6,208 nt of DNA from Lachnospiraceae bacterium (GTDB lineage: Bacteria; Bacillota; Clostridia; Lachnospirales; Lachnospiraceae). The translations under genes and the position numbers were made by a program. The number at the start of each line of letters is the position of its first letter. The stretch's first letter is position 1. This document shows positions 1 to 5,668 of this stretch, piece after piece. The stretch spans positions 1 through 6,208 of the forward strand of contig CAAEHZ010000439.1 of assembly GCA_900755865.1 (NCBI GenBank), in the 5' to 3' direction. The notes beneath the pieces were generated by a model, which was given only the letters and a program-made list of their open reading frames with translations, was not told where the DNA came from and did no database searches.

Positions 1-2
1 AG

Positions 3-854
3 AGAACCGGGGATGCAGAGTTTGTAAGAAGTATGTATCCGGTGATGGAGGAAATTCTGGAAAATTACCGGAATGGAACGGATTATCACATCCATATGGA
101 TGGGGATGGACTGATTTGCGCAGGCAGTGATTTGGAACAGGTGACATGGATGGATGTGCGGGTGGGGGATATTCTGCCTACGCCGAGGCACGGAAAGCCC
201 GTGGAAATCAATGCTTACTGGTATAATGCCCTCCGGATGATGGCGGAGTGGGAAAAGCTGGGAATCGGGGAGGCGTCCCATGGAAAGGGCTATGCAGAAC
301 TGGCAGAAAAGGTCAGGAAAAGCTTTGGGGAAAAATTCTGGAATGAAAAAGAAAACTGTTTAAAGGATGTGCTGCCGGATAAGGCGGGGGATACAGCGGA
401 AAATCAGATTCGCTGTAATCAGATATGGGCAGTTTCCCAGCCCTTTTCCCTGCTTTCCAAGGAGCGGGAGCGGGCGGTTGTGGAGAAGGTATTTGAAAAG
501 CTTTATACACCTCTGGGACTCAGGACGCTTGCCCCGAAGGATGCCCAGTTTCATGCTGCCTATGGCGGAAGCCTGCTGGAACGGGATTTGGCATATCATC
601 AGGGCACAGTCTGGGTGTTTCCTTTAGGTGCCTATTACAGAGCCTATCTGAAGGTAAACCATAACAGTGCGGAGGCAAAAGCAACCGTAAAAAGACAGCT
701 TATCCCACTGGAGGCGGCACTCAGGGAGGGCTGTATCGGACAGTTGCCGGAAATTTATGACGGACTCTTTCCGACTTCCTCCCGGGGGTGTTTCGCCCAG
801 GCATGGAGCGTGGGAGAACTGTTGCGGGTATATGAAGAACTGGAAAAGGAGTAA
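3..854 (+). CDS. Glycogen debranching enzyme (amylo-alpha-1,6-glucosidase domain), 5' truncated by window edge
   Basis: Partial gene: the frame is open from position 3 with no start seen, so 283 C-terminal residues are visible of a protein that in this family is usually about 650-700 residues. The ATG at 33 is an internal methionine, since RTGDAEFVRS upstream of it reads as good family sequence. Family blocks run in order: TGDAEFV, then VTWMDVRVGD followed by TPRHGKPVEINAYWYNAL, then GLRTLAPKDAQFHAAYGG, then YHQGTVWVFPLGAYYRAYL, and finally EIYDGLFPTSSRGCFAQAWS near the C-terminus. These are hallmarks of the alpha/alpha-toroid GDE_C domain of archaeal/bacterial-type debranching enzymes, which hydrolyse alpha-1,6-linked glucose at glycogen branch points in the cytoplasm. 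The N-terminal domain lies outside the window. No terminator follows; the next gene's promoter begins right after the stop codon. Confidence 0.93.
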   Translation, partial: RTGDAEFVRSMYPVMEEILENYRNGTDYHIHMDGDGLICAGSDLEQVTWMDVRVGDILPTPRHGKPVEINAYWYNALRMMAEWEKLGIGEASHGKGYAELAEKVRKSFGEKFWNEKENCLKDVLPDKAGDTAENQIRCNQIWAVSQPFSLLSKERERAVVEKVFEKLYTPLGLRTLAPKDAQFHAAYGGSLLERDLAYHQGTVWVFPLGAYYRAYLKVNHNSAEAKATVKRQLIPLEAALREGCIGQLPEIYDGLFPTSSRGCFAQAWSVGELLRVYEELEKE

Positions 855-855
855 C

Positions 856-885
856 TTGCCAGACTTTTCAGGGATGTGGTATACT
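856..885 (+). promoter_or_regulatory. Predicted sigma-A promoter for the zinc-ribbon gene
   Basis: TTGCCA (856-861) and TATACT (880-885) are separated by 18 nt. A TG at 877-878 gives an extended -10 (TGGTATACT). The -35 begins two bases after the debranching enzyme's stop codon, so the promoter fits tightly into the gap. A start near 892 would give a leader of roughly 110 nt before the ATG at 1005. The promoter overlaps the upstream GTG at 876, which argues against that codon as the translation start. Confidence 0.65.
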
Positions 886-990
886 ATAACTGTGAAAATT
901 CGGAAGAAATCTGTTATGCGGAACGTGACAGCAGGACAGAGAGCGGAAATGGCAGATATGCAGCAGGCTGTGTACAGGAATGGAAATACC

Positions 991-996
991 GGGAGG
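991..996 (+). promoter_or_regulatory. Ribosome binding site fixing the zinc-ribbon start
   Basis: GGGAGG lies 8 nt before the ATG at 1005. It is the best Shine-Dalgarno match in this stretch. The in-frame GTG at 876 has only a weak CAGGGA directly against it, so 1005 is preferred. Confidence 0.7.
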
Positions 997-1004
997 CGGA
1001 AAAA

Positions 1005-1217
1005 ATGGACGGCGCTTTTTTTGACAGTTACGAAGAGGACGGACAGCTCAGTTTATTTGGTTTTGAGGATATAGAGCCTGAACCTGTAAAGGATGAGGCA
1101 GAAATCCGCATCAGCAGGTGTACAAGCTGCGGCAAACTTCTGTATGTCAGGGAAGCGGAGGAAACCTGGCAGTCCTTCTGCAATAATTGTAATATCCGGT
1201 ATGTCCAGAAGAAATAG
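1005..1217 (+). CDS. Small four-cysteine zinc-ribbon protein with QLSLF clamp-binding-like motif
   Basis: This is a 70-residue protein that I cannot name. The start at 1005 is chosen for its GGGAGG site 8 nt upstream; the longer reading from GTG 876 (113 residues) would begin inside the predicted promoter. The N-terminal third is acidic (MDGAFFDSYEEDG, then EDIEPEPVKDEAE) and surrounds QLSLF at residues 14-18. That matches the QL[S/D]LF consensus by which bacterial proteins dock on the beta sliding clamp. The C-terminal third has two CxxC pairs, C39/C42 (CTSCG) and C59/C62 (CNNC), spaced as in a minimal zinc ribbon. The tail IRYVQKK is basic. There is no signal peptide or membrane segment, so it is probably cytoplasmic. 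It stands alone between its own promoter and terminator. Zinc binding is likely from the cysteines; clamp binding is an inference from five residues in an apparently disordered acidic region. Confidence 0.75.
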   Translation: MDGAFFDSYEEDGQLSLFGFEDIEPEPVKDEAEIRISRCTSCGKLLYVREAEETWQSFCNNCNIRYVQKK

Positions 1218-1268
1218 CTTACTGGCAGTCTAATGTAAGAAGGGACATTCCCGAAACAGTGCATCTAC

Positions 1269-1312
1269 GGCAATCTGGTATTCTGTAATCCAGGTTGCCT
1301 TTCTGTTTTTTT
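1269..1312 (+). terminator. Rho-independent terminator of the zinc-ribbon gene
   Basis: A 10-bp stem pairs 1269-1278 (GGCAATCTGG) with 1290-1299 (CCAGGTTGCC) around an 11-nt loop. It is followed by a T-rich run at 1300-1312 (TTTCTG then seven T). The one non-Watson-Crick position is U.G in + strand RNA but A/C in - strand RNA, and the T-run follows only in + orientation. The signal therefore belongs to the + strand gene. It would also stop that transcript before it runs antisense into the convergent MATE gene ending at 1322. Confidence 0.85.
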
Positions 1313-1321
1313 CAGATGCTT

Positions 1322-2698
1322 TTAGGGGCGGTCAGGCTGTTTTGTGACGGCTGCGGCCCTGGCACAGATATTTTTCCATCTCCTTGTCAGGAAAAATGCC
1401 AGCATACAGAGCATGCCGAAGGTAAAGCTGATGGGGAAGCAGGCAACCACATAATTGCCGTTTCCGTAGCGGTTAATCAGCCATGCACTGGGAATCCGGA
1501 CAGCCCAGAGCATCAAAAGGTTGACAATGGTAGGATAGCGTACCTCTCCCATGCCGTTGACAAAGGAAATAATACCGTTGAAAACGGCGTAAGTCCAGGT
1601 GGAGGGAAGGACAATTCTGGTATAAAGGACTGCCAGATCAAGCACCGCAGCATCCCTTGTAAAAAGCATCAGAATCGGACGGCAGAAGGCGGTAATGATA
1701 AGTCCGAAGGTTAAGGTAATCAGACCGGACCAGAAAGGGATGGTAGTGCCTCCTTTTTTTAACCGGGCGTAATTCTGCGCCCCAAGATTCTGCCCGGCGA
1801 AGGTCGTGGCTGCCGAGGAGAAGGAGGTGATTGCCACGTTGGCAATTCCCGTAATCTTGGAGGCTACGGAACAGGCGGCGATATAGTCAGAGCCCTGAGC
1901 GTTAATCAGGGACTGCTGTAAAACATGTCCGATGGAATAAATGGAATTGTTTAAACCAAGGGGCAGCCCTACCCTGACGATGGAGGAAAGCACATTCCGG
2001 TCAATACCCTTTGGCAGGGGAGAGTATTCCAGCTCCGGATATTTTTTCCGGATATAGAGAATACTGAAAAACCAGGAACAGAACTGGGCGAGAATCGTAG
2101 CAAGGGCAGCTCCCGGCACATCCATCCTGAAAACTGCCACAAATAAAATGTCCAGCACAATATTGACAAGGCAGGAAATAATCAGAAAGAGCAGGGAGGA
2201 TTTACTGTCCCCCAGACCTCTTAAAATACCGGCATTCAGGTTATAGCCCATGCTGCCGATGGTTCCGAGAAAAATAATGCGCAGGTAAGCAACGGACAGA
2301 TTCCAGGCATTGTCCGGCACCTGCATGAATTTTAAAATATAGGGACCGAAAAACCAGCCCAGTATCATCAGCGGAACGGCACAGAGATAGAGAAAGGCTG
2401 TGGAAGTAGCGGCAAGCCGTCTGATATAGGCAATATCACCTCTGCCTGTGGACTGGGAAACCAGAATGGAAACCCCGGAACCGATACCTAAAAAGAGGCA
2501 GAGAAAAATCTCTACCGGCTGAGTACTGGTTCCGACTGCGGCGAGGGAAACAGAATTACAGAAGTTTCCGATAACCAGCGTATCGACTGTATTATAAAGC
2601 TGCTGCAGGACATTGCCAATGCAGATGGGAAGGGCGAAAAGGATAACCAACTGCATAATGGGGCCTTTTGTCATATCGACTTTTTTCTGAGAAACCAT
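1322..2698 (-). CDS. MATE family multidrug efflux transporter (first paralogue)
   Basis: A 458-residue integral membrane protein of normal MATE length, with about 12 hydrophobic segments in two homologous halves. It likely exports cationic drugs or other small organic molecules in exchange for Na+ or H+. The family shows in MTKGPIMQLVILFALPICIGN at the first helix, then QQLYNTVDTLVIG with the helix-1 acid (D39) conserved in DinF/NorM-like members. ILRGLGDS follows at about residues 158-165 in the first half, and AGQNLGAQN at about 301-309 in the second. It most resembles the YoeA-like branch. The start at 2698 is chosen because AAAGGA sits 8 nt upstream; an ATG at 2740 would add 14 residues without a good site. 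It lies downstream of the XRE gene on the same strand, 129 nt apart with a terminator between. I find no convincing promoter in that gap. The substrate cannot be read from sequence. Confidence 0.92.
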   Translation of the reverse strand: MVSQKKVDMTKGPIMQLVILFALPICIGNVLQQLYNTVDTLVIGNFCNSVSLAAVGTSTQPVEIFLCLFLGIGSGVSILVSQSTGRGDIAYIRRLAATSTAFLYLCAVPLMILGWFFGPYILKFMQVPDNAWNLSVAYLRIIFLGTIGSMGYNLNAGILRGLGDSKSSLLFLIISCLVNIVLDILFVAVFRMDVPGAALATILAQFCSWFFSILYIRKKYPELEYSPLPKGIDRNVLSSIVRVGLPLGLNNSIYSIGHVLQQSLINAQGSDYIAACSVASKITGIANVAITSFSSAATTFAGQNLGAQNYARLKKGGTTIPFWSGLITLTFGLIITAFCRPILMLFTRDAAVLDLAVLYTRIVLPSTWTYAVFNGIISFVNGMGEVRYPTIVNLLMLWAVRIPSAWLINRYGNGNYVVACFPISFTFGMLCMLAFFLTRRWKNICARAAAVTKQPDRP

Positions 2699-2706
2699 GA
2701 AAAATA

Positions 2707-2712
2707 TCCTTT
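2707..2712 (-). promoter_or_regulatory. Ribosome binding site of the first MATE gene
   Basis: AAAGGA on the - strand is 8 nt from the ATG at 2698. It selects this start over the ATG 42 nt further upstream. Confidence 0.6.
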
Positions 2713-2800
2713 CTGACTGTTGGGTTGTATTCGTTATCAATATATCTCTTTTTGGGGAAGAAGGCTAGTGATTATTTGTCAGATAAGAAGAGAAAATACA

Positions 2801-2842
2801 GAAAAACAGCAAAACTCCGGCAGGAAATTAATCCTGCCAGAG
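2801..2842 (-). terminator. Rho-independent terminator overlapping the XRE stop codon
   Basis: On the - strand, 2842-2832 pairs with 2825-2815 in an 11-bp stem with one U.G pair and a 6-nt loop TTAATT. A T-rich run follows (TTTTGCTGTTTTT, 2814-2802). The odd position is a C/A mismatch if read on the + strand, so the hairpin is built for the - strand. The ascending arm encodes the last residues of the XRE protein and its TAA lies in the loop. The structure separates the regulator from the downstream MATE gene. Confidence 0.85.
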
Positions 2843-3154
2843 TCTTATGGTCTGAATCAGTTTGGACTTGCTTGTGTTATCCATGCCGGAAATCAGTTCT
2901 AACAATTCGTTATCTAAAGCGGTTGTTTTGTATTCCGGTTCTACGCGGCCAATCAGGGAATCCAGTGAAATGTGCATCAGACGCGCATAATACATCAGAA
3001 TACGCAAAGACATTGCAGTTCTGTTGTTTTCCACATTACTGATATAGCCAGGAGTGACATTCAGGGCATTTGCTACCTCAGCCTGTGTCAGTTTCATTTT
3101 GATACGAAGTTCTTTAATTTGACCTCCGAGATTCTCGAATTCTTCGTCACGCAT
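2828..3154 (-). CDS. XRE-family helix-turn-helix transcriptional regulator
   Basis: A 108-residue protein with a Cro/C1-type HTH domain at about residues 12-68. LTQAEVANALNVTPGYISNVE (residues 22-42) is the helix-turn-helix core, and SLDSLIG closes the domain. The tail (about 70-108) contains LDNELLELISGMDNTSKSKL, which looks like a short helical, possibly dimerising, extension rather than a sensor domain. The start at 3154 is chosen for GGAGG six nt upstream; an in-frame start at 3196 would add 14 residues with no comparable site. It is divergent from the second MATE gene and upstream of the first, so a role as local regulator of one or both pumps is likely by position but not shown. Its 3' end forms part of a terminator. 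Fold assignment is confident; the target is inferred. Confidence 0.9.
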   Translation of the reverse strand: MRDEEFENLGGQIKELRIKMKLTQAEVANALNVTPGYISNVENNRTAMSLRILMYYARLMHISLDSLIGRVEPEYKTTALDNELLELISGMDNTSKSKLIQTIRLWQD

Positions 3155-3160
3155 AGTAAT

Positions 3161-3165
3161 CCTCC
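3161..3165 (-). promoter_or_regulatory. Ribosome binding site fixing the XRE start
   Basis: GGAGG on the - strand is 6 nt before the ATG at 3154. It is one of the strongest sites in the window and decides against the longer reading from 3196. Confidence 0.75.
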
Positions 3166-3196
3166 ATTCCGGGCGACAATGGCTGCTTTTTCTCAA

Positions 3197-3214
3197 GTAA
3201 TATCGCTATAAAAA
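3197..3214. repeat. Candidate operator copy 1 (GTAATATCGC...AAAAA)
   Basis: GTAATATCGCTATAAAAA resembles the element at 3273-3290, sharing GTA, TATCGC and the A-run, with small length differences. It touches the -10 of the predicted XRE promoter and covers its expected start site near 3207. A regulator bound here could repress its own gene. The core 7-mer ATATCGC also occurs by chance in coding sequence at 5767-5773 and in reverse orientation at 1878-1884, so support is modest. Confidence 0.3.
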
Positions 3215-3242
3215 GTATATAATAATTGGATGTGAATTTAAA
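3214..3242 (-). promoter_or_regulatory. Predicted promoter of the XRE gene
   Basis: On the - strand TTTAAA (3242-3237) is followed after 17 nt by TATACT (3219-3214). The -35 is poor (4 of 6 to consensus) while the -10 is good. Expected transcription start is near 3207, giving a leader of about 50 nt. Confidence 0.45.
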
Positions 3243-3249
3243 CCCATTT

Positions 3250-3279
3250 TTTACATAGATAATATTTTTTTGGTATATC
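3250..3279 (+). promoter_or_regulatory. Predicted promoter toward the second MATE gene
   Basis: TTTACA (3250-3255) and TATATC (3274-3279) are 18 nt apart, with TG at 3271-3272 giving an extended -10. Transcription would begin near 3286. That leaves a long leader (about 150 nt or more) before the pump, which carries an AT-rich stretch and then a purine-rich one. The whole 3155-3434 gap holds no other gene that I can support. Confidence 0.4.
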
Positions 3280-3290
3280 GCGAACAAAAA
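3273..3290. repeat. Candidate operator copy 2 (GTATATCGCG...AAAAA)
   Basis: GTATATCGCGAACAAAAA is the second degenerate copy of the element at 3197-3214, in the same orientation and 76 bp away. It overlaps the -10 and expected start of the predicted + strand promoter. It includes the small palindrome TCGCGA. Occupancy by a repressor here would block the second MATE operon. Confidence 0.3.
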
Positions 3291-3434
3291 TGCGGTCTTT
3301 TTTTTAATAAAACAGTAATTTTTTTGTGGATTTTAAGGGCGTTATGGGTTAGGATGATAGAACAGTGAATCAGAAAGAAATGCTGAAGAGGAATCTGGAA
3401 ATATAAAAGCGGGACGAAACAGAGTACAGGGAAA

Positions 3435-4889
3435 GTGAAAGAGCAGATGAAAGAGCGGGTAAGAGAGCCTGAAAAAATGCAGGCAGGGGAACAGATAAAA
3501 GAACAGAGGGAAGGCAGCAAAGAAGGACAGAACGGAAGAACCATGGATATGACAGTGGGAAGTCCCATTGGGCATATTCTGCGGTTTGCCCTGCCGCTTC
3601 TGGTGGGAAATGTATTTCAGCAGCTGTATAATATGGTAGATTCTCTTGTGGTAGGAAACTATGTGGGAGCTAACGCACTGGCTGCCGTGGGAAACTGCGG
3701 CTCCATGAACAATCTTTTCTTCGCGCTGGCAAACGGGCTGTCCATTGGGATTGGTATTCTGGTGGCACAGTATTTCGGGGCAAAGAACGAGCAAAGGATT
3801 CGGGCTGTTATCGCCAATGCTGTGTATGTGCTGGGAGGCGTCGGGATTGTGACGAGTATTCTTGGAATTTTGCTGAGCCGTCCTGCCATGCTGCTTCTGG
3901 GAACTCCGGATACCATTCTGGAGGATTCCGTTATTTATATGGCAGTAACCTGCGCCGGGATGCTGGGAATTGCTTTTTATAACGGTGCATCCGCTATCCT
4001 GCGGGCACTGGGGGATTCCAGGACGCCCCTTTATTTTCTGATTGTATCCTGCCTTATCAATGTTGTACTTGATTTGCTTTTTGTGTTACAATTCCACTGG
4101 AGTGTATTTGGTGTGGCACTGGCTACCATTATCGCCCAGTTTGTTTCAGCAGGGGCATGTATTATCTATGCCTGGAAGAGGGTATCCTATTTCCGGTTGA
4201 AAAAGGAAGAATTTAAGCCGGATAAGCAGATTATAAAGCGCTCCTTTGAACTGGGCTTTCCCATAGCCCTGCAGAGCTCCATGATTTCCATTTCCTGCCT
4301 GGTATTGCAGGGAGTTATCAACAGCTTCGGGGAATCTGTTATGGCAGCCTCCAATATTATTAACCGGATTGAGCAGCTGGTACAGCAGCCCTTCAGTTCT
4401 CTGCATGCGGCGCTTACTACCTATGCGGGACAGAATATCGGGGCAGAAAATGTGGAACGTGTCAAAAAGGGATACCGTCAGTCCGGTGCCGTGGCAGCGA
4501 TTTTTGGTCTGGCTACGATTCCGGTTGCTTACCTGTTCGGGGAAAATATTATCGGCGCCTTTGTAAAGGATGCGGAGGTTATTGCCATTGGAACGAAGGC
4601 ATTACATATTGACAGCCTTTTCTACGCGGTAGTCGGTATGATTCATGTTTCCAGAGCGGTGCTGAACGGGTGTGGAGATACAGGTTTTGCGGTGCTGAAT
4701 GGCCTGACGGAGGTTGTGTGCAGGGTGGTATATTCCCAGGTATTTACAAGGATTCCCTTTATCGGCTACTGGGGTATCTGGGTAACGACAGCGGCTACCT
4801 GGGTGACAACAGCGTTTGTCTGCGTACTGCGGTACATGAGCGGTGTATGGCAGCCTGAAAAAAGAGAGGCGAAACGTAAAAAATGGTAA
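3435..4889 (+). CDS. MATE family multidrug efflux transporter (second paralogue)
   Basis: A MATE transporter with about 12 membrane segments, paralogous to the - strand pump. Numbered from 3435 (484 residues): MDMTVGSPIGHILRFALPLL begins at 37, QQLYNMVDSLVVGN carries the helix-1 acid at D69, ILRALGDSRTPLYF begins at 188, and AGQNIGAEN is at 331-339. It likely exports small organic or cationic compounds using Na+ or H+; the substrate is unknown. The start is uncertain. GTG 3435 gives the longest frame but its AGGGA is only 2 nt away. ATG 3447 and ATG 3477 are alternatives. ATG 3543 gives 448 residues and aligns best with the usual MATE N-terminus. The 36 residues before it are unusually rich in E, K, Q and R and may be untranslated leader. 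The 3' end overlaps truA by 7 nt, suggesting coupled translation. Confidence 0.92.
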   Translation: MKEQMKERVREPEKMQAGEQIKEQREGSKEGQNGRTMDMTVGSPIGHILRFALPLLVGNVFQQLYNMVDSLVVGNYVGANALAAVGNCGSMNNLFFALANGLSIGIGILVAQYFGAKNEQRIRAVIANAVYVLGGVGIVTSILGILLSRPAMLLLGTPDTILEDSVIYMAVTCAGMLGIAFYNGASAILRALGDSRTPLYFLIVSCLINVVLDLLFVLQFHWSVFGVALATIIAQFVSAGACIIYAWKRVSYFRLKKEEFKPDKQIIKRSFELGFPIALQSSMISISCLVLQGVINSFGESVMAASNIINRIEQLVQQPFSSLHAALTTYAGQNIGAENVERVKKGYRQSGAVAAIFGLATIPVAYLFGENIIGAFVKDAEVIAIGTKALHIDSLFYAVVGMIHVSRAVLNGCGDTGFAVLNGLTEVVCRVVYSQVFTRIPFIGYWGIWVTTAATWVTTAFVCVLRYMSGVWQPEKREAKRKKW

Positions 4890-5620
4890 ATTACAGATTA
4901 CTGATAGAATATGATGGAACCAGATACTACGGCTGGCAGAGGCAGCCGAATCAGGTGACTGTACAGGGAAAGCTGGAAGGAGTGCTTTCTCTGATGTGCG
5001 GACGGGAAGTGGAGGTAATCGGCGCCGGGAGAACGGATGCGGGAGTGCATGCCAGAGGAATGACGGCGAATGTGAATCTGGAAACAGAGCTGGGGGCAGA
5101 GGAAATCAGGGAGTACCTGAACCGGTATCTGCCGGATGATATTGCAGTTTTGGAGGTAAAGGAGGCATCCCCCAGATTTCATGCCCGATATAATGCCACA
5201 GGAAAAACCTACTGCTATACCTGTTTTGACGGGGCGGTAAAGCCTGTGTTTGACAGAAAATATTATACCCGTCTGGAGGAAGTGCCGGATGTGGAAAAAA
5301 TGCGGGAGGCAGCAGCGGTTTTAAAAGGAGAGCATGATTTCAGAAACTTCTGTGTCAATCCCAGGATGAAAAAGTCAACAGTCCGTCTGGTGGATGAAAT
5401 TAAAATAGAAAGGGATGGAGGCTATCTGCGCTGTACCTTCCATGGAACGGGATTCTTACAGAATATGGTGCGTATTATGGTAGGAACCCTTTTGGAGGTG
5501 GGCTGCGGCAGGATGACTGTGGAAGAGGTCAGGAGAGTTCTGGAAAGCAAAGAACGTTGCAAGGCAGGTCCTACGGCACCGGCACAGGGGCTTTGCTTGA
5601 TGCGGGTGGATTACGACTGA
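4883..5620 (+). CDS. truA: tRNA pseudouridine(38-40) synthase TruA
   Basis: A 245-residue cytoplasmic enzyme of standard length. It converts uridines 38-40 in the tRNA anticodon arm to pseudouridine. The N-terminus (YDGTRYYGWQRQPNQVTVQG, residues 10-29) and GAGRTDAGVHA (residues 47-57) are diagnostic; D52 in RTDAGV is the catalytic aspartate of the family. FHARYNATGKTYCY, HDFRNFCVNPRMKKSTVR and GTGFLQNMVRIMVGTLLEVG complete the two halves of the fold, and nothing needed for activity appears missing. The ATG at 4883 lies inside the end of the MATE gene (7-nt overlap, +2 frame). An AGAGG at 4865-4869 sits a rather long 13 nt upstream, so translation probably depends partly on ribosomes finishing the pump gene. 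No separate promoter is seen. Confidence 0.97.
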   Translation: MVNYRLLIEYDGTRYYGWQRQPNQVTVQGKLEGVLSLMCGREVEVIGAGRTDAGVHARGMTANVNLETELGAEEIREYLNRYLPDDIAVLEVKEASPRFHARYNATGKTYCYTCFDGAVKPVFDRKYYTRLEEVPDVEKMREAAAVLKGEHDFRNFCVNPRMKKSTVRLVDEIKIERDGGYLRCTFHGTGFLQNMVRIMVGTLLEVGCGRMTVEEVRRVLESKERCKAGPTAPAQGLCLMRVDYD

Positions 5621-5655
5621 CGGCGGGCAAAAAGGAAAAGCGATGCCTGCAGAAT

Positions 5656-5660
5656 GGAGA
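5656..5660 (+). promoter_or_regulatory. Ribosome binding site of the M28-type peptidase gene
   Basis: GGAGA lies 8 nt before the ATG at 5669 and supports that start. The ATG at 5654 is in the same frame, but GGAGA lies inside the codons that follow it, and its own upstream sequence (GATGCCTGCAGA) offers no comparable site. Confidence 0.55.
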
Positions 5661-5668
5661 GTAAAGTG

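Noticed and set aside
876..1004. GTG 876 as the start of the zinc-ribbon protein
   Set aside because: The codon lies between the -35 and -10 of the predicted promoter and has a poorly placed ribosome site; ATG 1005 has GGGAGG at 8 nt.
1238..1252. Short hairpin GGGACATTCCC as a terminator for the - strand MATE gene
   Set aside because: Only a 4-bp stem with a 3-nt loop, and only a weak TTCTT on the - strand; too weak to call.
1295..1714. A 139-codon + strand open frame opposite the first MATE gene
   Set aside because: It lies antisense to well-supported MATE coding sequence, begins inside the zinc-ribbon terminator, and its translation has no recognisable domain.
2699..2800. A promoter for the first MATE gene (TATATT at 2744-2739 or TTGATA at 2740-2735)
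   Set aside because: Neither hexamer has a partner at 16-19 nt that resembles consensus, so no promoter is annotated.
3380..3406. Eight-codon upstream reading frame in the second MATE leader
   Set aside because: It is very short, lacks a clear ribosome site, and is expected by chance.
3251..3794. Two - strand open frames (105 and 150 codons) across the divergent region and the start of the second MATE gene
   Set aside because: They arise from the complement of the purine-rich stretch, giving low-complexity F/S/P/L/H-rich translations with no convincing ribosome site, and they overlap real coding sequence.
5627..5651. Inverted repeat between truA and the peptidase gene (GCGGGCA / TGCCTGC)
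   Set aside because: The 7-bp stem has a G.U pair and a loop of more than 10 nt and no following T-run, so it is not a convincing terminator.
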